64,000 bases of DNA. Origin: Acetobacteraceae bacterium (lineage in GTDB: Bacteria; Pseudomonadota; Alphaproteobacteria; Acetobacterales; Acetobacteraceae). The translations under genes were made by a program, and so were the position numbers. The notes under the pieces are model-generated. The model was not told the origin of the DNA and ran no database searches. It worked only from the letters and a program-made list of their open reading frames with translations. Location: the NCBI GenBank assembly GCA_025352375.1, contig JANXTL010000092.1:1-64000 (forward strand), written 5' to 3'. Each line of letters starts with the position of its first letter. Position 1 is the stretch's first letter. Of this stretch, positions 16,120 to 24,567 are shown piece after piece.

Positions 16120-16422
16120 CTATACGCCGGTGGCTTCGCGATAGCGGTGCACCGTGTCGCGAAGGCGGTCGTTGACGGGCTTCGGATTCAGCAGCGCATC
16201 GACAAACGCCTGACTGTCGCGAACCGACAGCTCGAGTTGCTGGTGTTCCTCGATCGCCCGCCGCGCAGCGTCCTGGACGCTGGTCAGCACGAAGTCCGTG
16301 ACCGTCCGTCCCTGGAGGGCGGCGGCATGTTCGATGAGAGTCTTCTGCTCCGTCGTCACCCGCGTCTCAAGGCGCTGTGCACGCGTGCGACCGCGAGTCG
16401 ATTTCGAAGCTACGTTTGCCAT
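16120..16422 (-). CDS. RHH-type antitoxin (DUF1778, TacA-like)
   Basis: ATG 16422, with CAGGAG eight bases upstream, gives 100 residues; the track start at 16569 is not supported. RLETRVTTEQKTLIEHAAALQGRTVTDFVLTSVQDAARRAIEE is the ribbon-helix-helix DUF1778 pattern, followed by a toxin-neutralising tail (LSVRDSQAFVDALLNP). TacA-type antitoxins bind their own promoter and wrap the GNAT toxin with the C-terminal tail. It is the first gene of the three-gene island operon. Confidence 0.88.
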   Translation of the reverse strand: MANVASKSTRGRTRAQRLETRVTTEQKTLIEHAAALQGRTVTDFVLTSVQDAARRAIEEHQQLELSVRDSQAFVDALLNPKPVNDRLRDTVHRYREATGV

Positions 16423-16771
16423 ACCAATTCTCCTGCCCTCAATGTACGGCCAATACCCGGCGATTTCAAGAGCGGAACCCCGCACGACTGCTTCCGGGAC
16501 CAAGCTAGGCGGCCGGCCACTTAGTCGTAAAAACGCGTCGAACAGGCTTAAATTTACCTCTTCCAGCACATTTTCCAGAACTTACCGGTCAGAAAAGGAC
16601 CGTCAACCCATCCGGCTACGAATATCCAAAGCTGCTCGAAGCACTACTAATTCTCGTGATCGTTCAATGAGTTATCAGAGCGCGCGGCAGACCTGACAAC
16701 CTACGGCGATCATTCTCTTCGCCTGACAAGCTATTGAGTTAACACCAAAATTTCTCAAGGACCGTAGCCCC
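16423..16771. other. non-coding stretch between toxin operon and guaA
   Basis: About 350 bp with no gene that I can support. It must hold the promoter/operator of the RHH-GNAT operon and the guaA-side end of the island. It is richer in A/T than neighbouring genes. No clear inverted repeat operator was recognised. Confidence 0.5.
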
Positions 16772-18337
16772 TCATTCCCATTCGATGGTGCCCGGCGGCT
16801 TGCTGGTGATGTCGTACGTCACCCGGTTGATGCCCCGCACTTCGTTCACGATGCGGCCGGCGACGCGGGTCAGGAATGCCATATCGAATGGGTAAACATC
16901 CGCCGTCATGCCGTCGGTGCTGGTGACGGCGCGCAAGGCGCACGCGTAATCGTAGGTACGCCCGTCGCCCATGACGCCGACGGTTCGTACCGGTAACAGC
17001 ACCGCGAAAGCCTGCCAGATCGCGTCATAGAGGCCGGCGTTGCGGATTTCCTCCAGATAGATTGCATCGGCCTTGCGGAGAATATCCGCTCGTTCGTGGG
17101 TGATCGCGCCGGGGATGCGGATCGCCAGACCCGGTCCGGGAAAAGGATGACGGCCCACAATGATTTCGGGTATCCCGAGTTCGCGACCGAGCACGCGGAC
17201 TTCATCTTTGAATAGTTCGCGGAGGGGTTCGACGAGTTTCATCCGCATACTGTCTGGCAATCCGCCCACATTGTGGTGCGATTTTATCGTTACAGACGGA
17301 CCGCCGGTGAAGCTCACGCTTTCGATGACGTCCGGATAAAGCGTGCCCTGCGCGAGGAAATCGGCGCCGCCGATTTTCGTTGCCTCTTCCTCAAAAACTT
17401 CGATGAATAGGCGTCCGATGGTTTTACGCTTTAATTCGGGATCCGTTACACCTTCCAATGCACCCAGGAAAAGATCGGACGCGTCGCGATGCACCAGCTT
17501 AATATTGAACCGATCGCGGAATGTGGCGACCACATCGTCCGCCTCGCCGTGCCGCAGCAGACCGTGGTCGACGAAGATGCAGGTGAGTTGGTCGCCGATC
17601 GCCTCATGGATCAGCACTGCCGCAACGGATGAATCAACGCCGCCGGACAGGCCGCAAATCACCCGCCCCTGCCCCACTTGCGCCCGGATTTTCGCGATCT
17701 CGGCCGCTCGGAATCCGGCCATGGTCCAGTTGCCACTGAGGCCCGCTACCTTATGGGTGAAATTGCGCAGCAGCTGCGCGCCATGCGGGGTGTGTACGAC
17801 CTCCGGATGGAACATCGCACCGTAAAACTTTCGCGAATCATCGGCGAACAGCGCGAAGGGGGCGCCTTCCGATGACGCAACCACGCGGAAGCCGGGCGGC
17901 AACTTCGTGACCCGGTCGCCGTGGCTCATCCAGACCTGTTCGCGCGCGCCTTTATGCCACATGCCGTCCAGCAACTCGCACTCACCGGTGACATCGACGA
18001 AGGCCCGGCCGAACTCCCGATGGTCCGACCCCTGGGTTTCACCACCGAGCTGCGCGCACATCACCATTTGGCCGTAGCAGATGCCGAGGACGGGAACGCC
18101 CTGCTCGAACACCATTTGCGGGGCGCGGGGCGACTCGCCCTCATGCACGCTGGCCGGGCCGCCGGACAGGATGAAGGCTTTGGCGTTGAAGGCGGCGATA
18201 CGCGCGGGATCGGCGTTGAACGGCCAGATCTCGCAGTAGACGCCGGATTCGCGCAGGCGGCGGGCGATCAGCTGGGTGACCTGGCTGCCGAAATCCAGGA
18301 TCAGAACGCGTTCGGCGGTGTCGGCAGGATCAAGCAT
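16772..18337 (-). CDS. guaA: GMP synthase, glutamine-hydrolysing
   Basis: I use ATG 18337 ([19 protein letters not shown]) rather than the track start, giving 521 residues, the normal GuaA length. The class I glutaminase domain shows [15 protein letters not shown] and the nucleophile GICYGQMVM. The ATP-pyrophosphatase domain has [15 protein letters not shown], and the dimerisation domain ends GTIEWE. It amidates XMP to GMP in the cytoplasm. The last codons are the apparent attachment site of the adjacent island, which leaves the gene intact. Confidence 0.97.
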   Translation of the reverse strand: MLDPADTAERVLILDFGSQVTQLIARRLRESGVYCEIWPFNADPARIAAFNAKAFILSGGPASVHEGESPRAPQMVFEQGVPVLGICYGQMVMCAQLGGETQGSDHREFGRAFVDVTGECELLDGMWHKGAREQVWMSHGDRVTKLPPGFRVVASSEGAPFALFADDSRKFYGAMFHPEVVHTPHGAQLLRNFTHKVAGLSGNWTMAGFRAAEIAKIRAQVGQGRVICGLSGGVDSSVAAVLIHEAIGDQLTCIFVDHGLLRHGEADDVVATFRDRFNIKLVHRDASDLFLGALEGVTDPELKRKTIGRLFIEVFEEEATKIGGADFLAQGTLYPDVIESVSFTGGPSVTIKSHHNVGGLPDSMRMKLVEPLRELFKDEVRVLGRELGIPEIIVGRHPFPGPGLAIRIPGAITHERADILRKADAIYLEEIRNAGLYDAIWQAFAVLLPVRTVGVMGDGRTYDYACALRAVTSTDGMTADVYPFDMAFLTRVAGRIVNEVRGINRVTYDITSKPPGTIEWE

Positions 18338-18421
18338 GGCGGATTCTCTCGCGGTTTCCCTTGGGGGGAGAAGCATGATCGGCCGGCTTGGACCACGGAA
18401 CCCCGCCGCGACGCAAGGCGT

Positions 18422-19177
18422 TTACGTGAGGAACAGCCCCCCGTTTACGTGCAGTGTCTGGCCCGTCACGTACCGTCCGTCGGGCCCCGCCAGGTACCGC
18501 ACGGCTGCCGAGATTTCCGCGACCGCGGCCTTGCGTCCCAGGGGAATGCCGGCCTCACCCAAGGCGCGCGGCCCCGGACCGCCAGCGGAGGCACCCCGCA
18601 CGGTGTCGACCATACCCGGTGCCACGCAGTTGCAGGTGATGGCGTGCGGCGCCAGCTCGATGGCCAGGGCCCGCATCAAACCCTCCAGCCCCGCCTTCGA
18701 CGCCGAGACATGGCAGCGGTTGGGGGTGCCGACATGGGTCGATATCCCGGACAGCGATACAATCGCCCCGCCCCCGCGCCCGATCATGTGCGGGACCGCG
18801 GCGCGGGTCAGGATAAACGCGCCGTCGAGCGCGACCGACATGATTTCCCGCCACTCGGCGAGGCTCATGTCGAGGAACTTCGTTTGACGGCGCAAGCCGG
18901 CGTTGCTGACCACGACGTCCAGGCCCCCGAACGCCGCGACCGCGTCGGCGATCATACGCTGGGTCGAGCCCTCATCGGACACGTCCGCCATACAGCCGAT
19001 GGCCTGCCCTCCCGCCGCATCGATCTCGCCCACCACGGCATCCACCGCCGCTCGGTCTGAGCGCCCGTTGACCACGACCGACGCACCGCGTTGCGCGAGG
19101 TCCAGCGCGATGGTGCGCCCGATATTTTTGCCGGCGCCGGTAACCAGCGCGACCTTGCCGGCGAATGTTTGTTCCAT
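18422..19177 (-). CDS. SDR-family oxidoreductase
   Basis: A classical short-chain dehydrogenase of 251 residues: VTGAGKNIGRTIALDLAQRGASVVVNGRSD (NADP-type), DVSDEG, VVSNAGLR, the active Ser in VSLSGIS and Tyr/Lys displaced to HVSASKAGLEG. The usual YxxxK is thus HVSASK, with His at the Tyr position, which is unusual for a working SDR. The tail GQTLHVNGGLFLT is normal. It is 84 bp upstream of guaA on the same strand, but no functional link is apparent. Confidence 0.85.
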   Translation of the reverse strand: MEQTFAGKVALVTGAGKNIGRTIALDLAQRGASVVVNGRSDRAAVDAVVGEIDAAGGQAIGCMADVSDEGSTQRMIADAVAAFGGLDVVVSNAGLRRQTKFLDMSLAEWREIMSVALDGAFILTRAAVPHMIGRGGGAIVSLSGISTHVGTPNRCHVSASKAGLEGLMRALAIELAPHAITCNCVAPGMVDTVRGASAGGPGPRALGEAGIPLGRKAAVAEISAAVRYLAGPDGRYVTGQTLHVNGGLFLT

Positions 19178-19301
19178 TGCGGTGTTCCCTTGGGGTATGG
19201 ATCGGTGTTAGCGGGATTGGCTACGAATACCAACGTATGCATCTGAAAATAATTAAAAAATCTCATTCCCGTTTATCTTTTGTTAACCAGATTATGCGCA
19301 T

Positions 19302-19413
19302 AGGCCCTGTCCAAAGATAATCGAATCGATCATGCGGATCGGACAGGGCCTAAGCTCTTGTTTTGAACGGCAACTTTGCCGGCGTGCTGACGCACTTATT
19401 TGCCGGCGTTGCC
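19302..19413 (+). repeat. 112-bp double-hairpin repeat, second family, copy 2
   Basis: Identical to 6612-6723 over the full 112 bp despite lying 12.7 kb away, so it has spread recently or is under constraint. It sits in the 430-bp gap between the SDR start and the gltX-like stop. The remaining 19414-19610 and 19178-19301 contain no gene I can support; the latter is AT-rich and probably includes the SDR promoter. Confidence 0.9.
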
Positions 19414-19610
19414 ATAGTCCCGGGCGAAGGACGACCACCCGCACCGAGCCGAGCGTTCATCGGCATCATGGAGGTGGGCGCCGGGTCGGTCATCAAATTT
19501 ATGGCCGCAATCGAGCCAGCCGTATTAAAGGCGGTCGCCGTCTTTCGGATGCCACTTTTTACGCTCGGCCTCGCCGGCCTGCGCAGCTCCTGGCGGTGCG
19601 TTCTGCGCGG

Positions 19611-20945
19611 TTAAGCCGCCGCGATCCGAAGGCGGATAGATGCCCTGGCACGGCCGATCAAGGGAAGCAGCGCCTCTAACGCCGGTCCATGTTCTTCGCC
19701 GGTTAACGCCAGCCGCAACGGCATCAACAACGCGTCGCCGACCCGGCCCGTCGCCTGCGCCAAGGCGTCGGTCCAACGGCGCCAGACCGAATCGTCCCAC
19801 GGTTCCGGTGGCAGCAGGGCCTCAGCTTCCGATAGGAACGCGCCTTCGCCATAAATCACGGGGGGCACGATGGTCCCCGCCACAACCTCCCACCAGCCCC
19901 GCACCTCGTTCAGCAAATCCAGACTGCCGCGCACCGCCAGCCAGAATGCCTCGGTCGCGCCGCTGGGTAGCCGATCGGCGATGGCGCCGAAATCCACGCG
20001 ACTGAGCGCACGCCGGTTCAGCGACAGCAGTTGCGAAGCATCGAACCCAGCGGCCGTCTGCGACAATCGGCTGAGGTCGAAGGTTCGGGCCAGATCGTCC
20101 GGCGTGGCGGGTTCGCCTGAAGCCGGTAAGCCGACGCGGGCCAGACATGTCGCCAAGGCGGTCGGATCCACGCCGTCGCCGCGCAACGCGCGAACCGATA
20201 GGCTGCTGGCCTTGCGCGCCAACCGAACGCGGCCTGTGTCCGCCAATGCCGGCAGATGAGCGAATTGCACGAGCGGCGGCTTGCCCGTCAAAGCTTCCCA
20301 CAGGTCGAGCTGCACGCCCGTGTTGACGGCGTTGTCCTCACCGCGAATGACGAGGGTTATGCCGGTTTCGATATCGTCGACCACGCTGGCGAAGAGCGGA
20401 GTCGCAGTGCCATCGGCGCGCACCACGACGGGATCGGACACGGCCGTCAGCTTGGCTTGCCGCGGCCCCGCGATTTGATCGCGCCATTCCAATGTGCGCG
20501 GCGACAGCAGGAAGCGCCAATAAGGGCGCTTGCCGTTGGCCTCGGCTTTGGCGCGCTGTTCGGCGGTCATGCGCAGCATGCCGCGGTCGTAGACGGCTGA
20601 TTTACCGCGCTTGAGCTGCTGGTCCCGCTTGGCGCGCAGCTCGTCGTCGCCCTCGAAACAGGGGTAAATACGGTTCGACTGCCGCAATTTATCGGCGGCC
20701 TGGGCGTATAGGCTCAGCCGGCCGGACTGTAGGAAGGTTTCATCCCATGCGACGCCCAACCATTGCAGGTCGTGGGCGATAGTCTCGGCGAAGGCCGGGC
20801 GGGCGCGGTCCCGATCGACGTCGTCGAACCGCAGCAGCATATGGCCACCGTGACGCCGAGCATGCAGGAAATTGGCGAGTGCGACCCTGGCGCCGCTGAC
20901 AAAGAGGTGACCGGTCGGGCTCGGGGCAAACCGGACGCGGGTCAT
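19611..20945 (-). CDS. gltX: glutamyl-tRNA synthetase-like protein with eroded motifs
   Basis: 444 residues collinear with bacterial GluRS: VRFAPSPTG start, LLRFDDVDRDRARP, YPCFEGDDELRAKRDQQL, ITLVIRGEDNAVNTG and an all-helical C-terminus. However, the class I HIGH equivalent (normally LHVGNAR) reads LFVSGAR, and the KMSKS equivalent (normally LSKRxGSLS) reads LARKASSLS. RGEDH is RGEDN. ATP binding should be impaired, so this may be a divergent second GluRS or a pseudoenzyme. Its ATG overlaps the upstream stop (ATGA). The symbol denotes family, not proven activity. Confidence 0.8.
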   Translation of the reverse strand: MTRVRFAPSPTGHLFVSGARVALANFLHARRHGGHMLLRFDDVDRDRARPAFAETIAHDLQWLGVAWDETFLQSGRLSLYAQAADKLRQSNRIYPCFEGDDELRAKRDQQLKRGKSAVYDRGMLRMTAEQRAKAEANGKRPYWRFLLSPRTLEWRDQIAGPRQAKLTAVSDPVVVRADGTATPLFASVVDDIETGITLVIRGEDNAVNTGVQLDLWEALTGKPPLVQFAHLPALADTGRVRLARKASSLSVRALRGDGVDPTALATCLARVGLPASGEPATPDDLARTFDLSRLSQTAAGFDASQLLSLNRRALSRVDFGAIADRLPSGATEAFWLAVRGSLDLLNEVRGWWEVVAGTIVPPVIYGEGAFLSEAEALLPPEPWDDSVWRRWTDALAQATGRVGDALLMPLRLALTGEEHGPALEALLPLIGRARASIRLRIAAA

Positions 20946-21310
20946 TCGTCGTCACCACTGTCATCGTCGTCCCGACGGGGATCGAGAGCACGCCAGTCGC
21001 GTTCCTCGCCGCCGGCGCGGTTGTCGACGAAGTCCCCCAGTTCGGTCGCGCTGCGCCACCCTCCCTGTTCGGCGTCTACGACAAGGGCGTCCTCGCCGAA
21101 GGCGAACCAGGATTCGAGGACGTCTTTGGTGGACATGCCGGCTCCGCGGCATAGTTCAACGGAGTCCCGCACGTAACGGCGGGCGAAGGCGTTGGCTTGC
21201 ATGAGAGTAGGAAATCCGCCGACTTCCTCGACGATATTGTCCTCGGCACCGCCGGAGAGGTCCAGAATGCGGACCCGCCAGCCTCCGTCGGGGGCAAAGA
21301 TGTCGCTCAT
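20942..21310 (-). CDS. hypothetical acidic protein coupled to gltX-like gene
   Basis: 122 residues without a recognised domain: a predicted mixed alpha/beta N-terminal part (GGWRVRILDLSGG, PTLMQANAFARRYVRDSVELCR, LESWFAFGEDALVVDAE) and a very acidic tail (DDDDSGDDE). It has no signal peptide. The stop overlaps the start of the gltX-like gene by ATGA, so the two are translationally coupled. Confidence 0.7.
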   Translation of the reverse strand: MSDIFAPDGGWRVRILDLSGGAEDNIVEEVGGFPTLMQANAFARRYVRDSVELCRGAGMSTKDVLESWFAFGEDALVVDAEQGGWRSATELGDFVDNRAGGEERDWRALDPRRDDDDSGDDE

Positions 21311-21384
21311 GGTTTACGTTGGACGTTTGGACTCATTCGGCGAGGCTAGTGCATTTATCGAAGCACGGAAACGTGGCCATTTGA

Positions 21385-21417
21385 CCACAGGCAACTGTGG
21401 CCCTGCTGCATCAGGGC
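21385..21417 (-). terminator. tandem short hairpins after the ABC operon
   Basis: CCACAG-GCAA-CTGTGG is followed at once by GCCCTG/CAGGGC, just past the stop of the last permease gene (21425). These two small GC-rich stems are plausible for transcript ending. No T tract is seen. Confidence 0.45.
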
Positions 21418-21424
21418 GCTGACG

Positions 21425-22273
21425 CTACTGCTTCACCGCCCCTGCCGTCAGTCCTGCCACGTAGTGTTCAACAAAGAATGAATAAATCACCGCTACCGGC
21501 ACCGATCCCAGCAAGGCCGCCGCCATCAGCTGACCCCAGTAGAAGACGTCGCCCTTCACGAGTTCGGCGATCGCTCCGACCGGCACGGTGCGCACGTCGG
21601 TTTGGGTCAGGAAAATCAGTGCGTAAAGAAACTCATTCTGCGACAGGGTAAACGCGAAAATGCCGGCGGAAATGAATCCAGGCACGCACAACGGCAGAAA
21701 CACCTTGAACATGGTCTGTAGCCGCGTGGCGCCGTCGATCCGCGCCGCATCCTCCAGCTCGGTCGGCACGGAACGAAAATACCCCATCAAAAGCCAGGCG
21801 CAGAACGGCACCAACAGAGTCGGGTATGTCAGAATGACCGAGGTCAGCGTATCCCCGAGGTGCAGCTGATTAATGATATCCGCCAAGGGAATGAACAACA
21901 GCGGCTGCGGCACCAGATAAGTCGCGGCTATGGCGAACGAGATCAGCGCCGATCCCGCGAATTTCATACGTGCCAGCGGATAGGCCAGCATGGTGCCGAA
22001 CACGAGGGAAATCGCTGTGGAGGTAATCGCGACCAGGAACGTGTTCCAGGTCCACTGAAGAAAATTCGTCTCGGTCAGCAAATCCACATAATGCTTCAAC
22101 GTCGGGTGATACACGATCATCGGCATGATCTTACGGTTGTACAACTCGCTGTTCGGCTTAATGGACGTTACCGCCATCCAATAAAACGGGAACAACGTAA
22201 ACACCATGAACGCCCCCAGAGGGATCCACAATTTCAGTGTCCGGACTTTCCAGCCGCCGCGTTCGACGCTCAT
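21425..22273 (-). CDS. sugar-type ABC transporter permease (MalG/UgpE-like)
   Basis: 282 residues with six predicted membrane helices, beginning LWIPLGAFMVFTLFPFYWMAVTSIKP, the standard MalG-like opening. The EAA-type cytoplasmic loop reads ELEDAARIDGATRLQTMFKVFLPLCVPGF. It forms the inner-membrane channel together with the upstream permease. Its ATG overlaps that gene's stop (ATGA). No ATP-binding subunit gene follows, so the complex must borrow one encoded elsewhere. Confidence 0.92.
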   Translation of the reverse strand: MSVERGGWKVRTLKLWIPLGAFMVFTLFPFYWMAVTSIKPNSELYNRKIMPMIVYHPTLKHYVDLLTETNFLQWTWNTFLVAITSTAISLVFGTMLAYPLARMKFAGSALISFAIAATYLVPQPLLFIPLADIINQLHLGDTLTSVILTYPTLLVPFCAWLLMGYFRSVPTELEDAARIDGATRLQTMFKVFLPLCVPGFISAGIFAFTLSQNEFLYALIFLTQTDVRTVPVGAIAELVKGDVFYWGQLMAAALLGSVPVAVIYSFFVEHYVAGLTAGAVKQ

Positions 22274-23187
22274 GATTTATTGGGTTTCATATACACCGAC
22301 ATGGCGATGATGATCAGGGCAAGCGGCGGCAGCATGGCCAGCGCGACGGAGGCACCCATGCCCAACTGACCGCCGCTCATGGCGATGTCGAAGGCATAGG
22401 TGGCGAACAGATGCGTGGCATTCGCGGGTCCGCCGCGAGTCAACACATAGACCAGCTGGAAATCGGCGAAGGTGAAAATGACCGAGAACATGGTCACGAT
22501 GAAAATCACCGGCTTCAGCAACGGCAAGGTAACGTAACGAAACCGAGCCCATGTGCCGGCGCCATCGATCGTCGCGGCCTCATACAGGTCGGGGGAGATC
22601 GTTTGCAGCCCCGCCAGCAAGGTGATCGCGTAGAACGGCAAACCGCGCCAGACGTTAACGATAATCAGCGACATCATCGCCAGCGATGGATTGCCTAGCC
22701 AAGACGGGCCGGGATCGGCAATGCCGGTGTATTTCAGGAACCAGTTAATCACACTGAATCCGGGATCGAGCATCCACATCCACGCAATGGTGGATAAGAC
22801 CGTCGGCACGATGAACGGCAGCAGCATCATCGCACGGATGGTGTTCTTGAAACGAAAATCCTGGTTCATCGTCAGCGCCAACGCAAGACCGCCGACCATT
22901 TTCAGGATTGTCGCGAAGAACGTATAAACGAACGTGTTGATCGCGACTTGCCAGAACACCGGATCGTTGAAGTCGGCGATGAAATTGGCCAACCCCACGA
23001 ACTTACCGGCATGTGCGACCGGCCGGTCTTCCAGGCTCAACCAAATGCCGTATGCGAAGGGGTACCCAACCAGCAGAATCAGGAAAAGGATCGGCGGGCC
23101 GATCATCAGCCAACTGAATATTCCCTCCCGCTCCGTCCAGCGGCGGAACGCGGAGGCTCGGCGGTATTCGAGGTAGGTTGCCGACAC
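22270..23187 (-). CDS. sugar-type ABC transporter permease (MalF/UgpA-like)
   Basis: 305 residues with a GTG start. FSWLMIGPPILFLILLVGYPFAYGIWLSL opens the first helix, and the EAA loop is PDLYEAATIDGAGTWARFRYVTLPLLKPV. The pairing and order (binding protein, MalF-like, MalG-like) match CUT1 carbohydrate importers. It begins one base after the binding-protein stop and overlaps the next permease. Confidence 0.92.
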   Translation of the reverse strand: MSATYLEYRRASAFRRWTEREGIFSWLMIGPPILFLILLVGYPFAYGIWLSLEDRPVAHAGKFVGLANFIADFNDPVFWQVAINTFVYTFFATILKMVGGLALALTMNQDFRFKNTIRAMMLLPFIVPTVLSTIAWMWMLDPGFSVINWFLKYTGIADPGPSWLGNPSLAMMSLIIVNVWRGLPFYAITLLAGLQTISPDLYEAATIDGAGTWARFRYVTLPLLKPVIFIVTMFSVIFTFADFQLVYVLTRGGPANATHLFATYAFDIAMSGGQLGMGASVALAMLPPLALIIIAMSVYMKPNKS

Positions 23188-23188
23188 G

Positions 23189-24493
23189 TCAGGCAGACTT
23201 GAAAATCTGCTTGAGTTGCGCGGAAGCGTCGGCGATGACCTCCTTGGTAGATTTGCCGGCGCACGCCTTGGCGAACATGTCCACGATCACATATTTCGCA
23301 ACGCTTTCCGACTGCGGGCGGCTGATCGGCGCTGGCCAGCCGGGCAGATGGGAGTTTGCCATCGAGTCCCGGTACGGCAGATTGCGCGGTTCGGTGTGCC
23401 AGAACGGCGCGTCGTCGTAGGCGTGCAAGAACGGACCGTAGTAGCTGACGGCCACATCGTACCAGCCGCTGACCTGCTTCGGGTCCATCAGCCACACCAT
23501 GAAGTCTTTGGCCGCCTGCACGTCCGGGGTGTGGGTAAAGATGCCATGGGTCCAGGGGTTCAGCATATGGAACCGCTCGCCGGTCGGGCCCTTCGGATTT
23601 TGCGCCTGACCCATGGCCTTGCCGATTTCAGGGAAGTCGCGCTTGGCGATATAGAGAATGCTCTCGGCGTTGTTGGTGCAGGAGATTTGTTCGGACAGGA
23701 ACGCCTTGTTGTTGGACACGTCGGTCCAGCCCAACACGTCCTCCAACATCGTCTTTTGGAAGAATTCGCGGCAGAAATCGATGGCCCGAGCGGTCTCGGC
23801 CGAGTCGATGGCGACGGTCTTGCCGTCCTTGTCCACTTCCCGCGCGCCGAACGACCACAGCAGCGGATAGAGCCAGCCATGGTTGTCGCCAAAGCCGTGG
23901 CCGAGTTCGAACCCAAAGGGGTGGCCGGCCTTCTTCAGTTTGATACCGGCTTCCAGCAGCTCGGCCCAGGTTTCGGGGAAGGATTTAACGCCGGCCTCAT
24001 TGAACCAATCGGTGCGGTAGTTCATCAACTGGCCGATATTGCCGAACGGGATAGCTTTCCACTTGCCCTTCACCACTACTGCCTCGGCCGCGCTGGCGTG
24101 CCAGCCGCCGGACTTGTCGCCAATGATTTTGGCGATGTCGGTGACATCGACCAGCTTCTCGTCGAACAGGAACGGCCAGTTGAACGCCATCTGCGCGATT
24201 TCCGGTCCGGTGCCGGTTTCCGCGACGGTGGTATCGCGGGTCTGGATGCTGCCGACGCTGACGGTTTCGTATATGATTTTGATGCCGGTGGCCTTCTCGT
24301 AGGCCGGGGCGAGCGTGTTCTTGAAATAGGCGTCATAGGCCGGGATGAACGAACTTTCGTGCATCATGGTCATCTGCTTCGGTGCGGCGTTTGCCCGAGC
24401 CGCGCCAAGAATTCCACCCACCGCTGTCGCGGCGGAGATTTTGAGAATGTCGCGACGCGACGCCGCCTGGATAATGTTGGCCACTTGTTGCAC
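23189..24493 (-). CDS. ABC transporter extracellular solute-binding protein, family 1
   Basis: 434 residues. The N-terminus has a Tat-like signal: SRRDILKISAATAVGGILGAARANA. The mature part follows the carbohydrate-binding family (KQMTMMHESSFIPAYDAYFK, FGFELGHGFGDNHGW, RFHMLNPWTHGIFTHTPDVQAAKDFMVWL). The track start is a GTG; a second GTG three codons on has better spacing from the AGGGAAG site. It delivers a sugar or polyol to the two downstream permeases. The substrate cannot be deduced. Confidence 0.9.
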   Translation of the reverse strand: MQQVANIIQAASRRDILKISAATAVGGILGAARANAAPKQMTMMHESSFIPAYDAYFKNTLAPAYEKATGIKIIYETVSVGSIQTRDTTVAETGTGPEIAQMAFNWPFLFDEKLVDVTDIAKIIGDKSGGWHASAAEAVVVKGKWKAIPFGNIGQLMNYRTDWFNEAGVKSFPETWAELLEAGIKLKKAGHPFGFELGHGFGDNHGWLYPLLWSFGAREVDKDGKTVAIDSAETARAIDFCREFFQKTMLEDVLGWTDVSNNKAFLSEQISCTNNAESILYIAKRDFPEIGKAMGQAQNPKGPTGERFHMLNPWTHGIFTHTPDVQAAKDFMVWLMDPKQVSGWYDVAVSYYGPFLHAYDDAPFWHTEPRNLPYRDSMANSHLPGWPAPISRPQSESVAKYVIVDMFAKACAGKSTKEVIADASAQLKQIFKSA

Positions 24494-24567
24494 CTTCCCT
24501 GTCTTATGTTTGTCCCGTCGCGAGCGGGACAGCGTGATACGATATTAGTACGCTGCCCCGAGGCTGG

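Larger units (their letters stand above)
12517..16786. mobile_element. genomic island at the 3' end of guaA
   Basis: About 4.3 kb bounded by the functional guaA end on one side and degenerate copies of that end (12519 and 13298) on the other. It holds an orphan antitoxin-like gene, an HNH protein, and a three-gene RHH-GNAT-zinc-finger operon, with AT-richer non-coding flanks. The guaA 3' end is an established island integration site in many bacteria. No integrase is visible, so the element is non-autonomous or decayed. It separates guaA from a same-strand ArsC-like gene. Confidence 0.6.

Noticed and set aside
16772-16800. tRNA gene as the integration site
   Set aside because: No tRNA cloverleaf is visible near the island ends; the guaA coding end explains the duplicated sequence.
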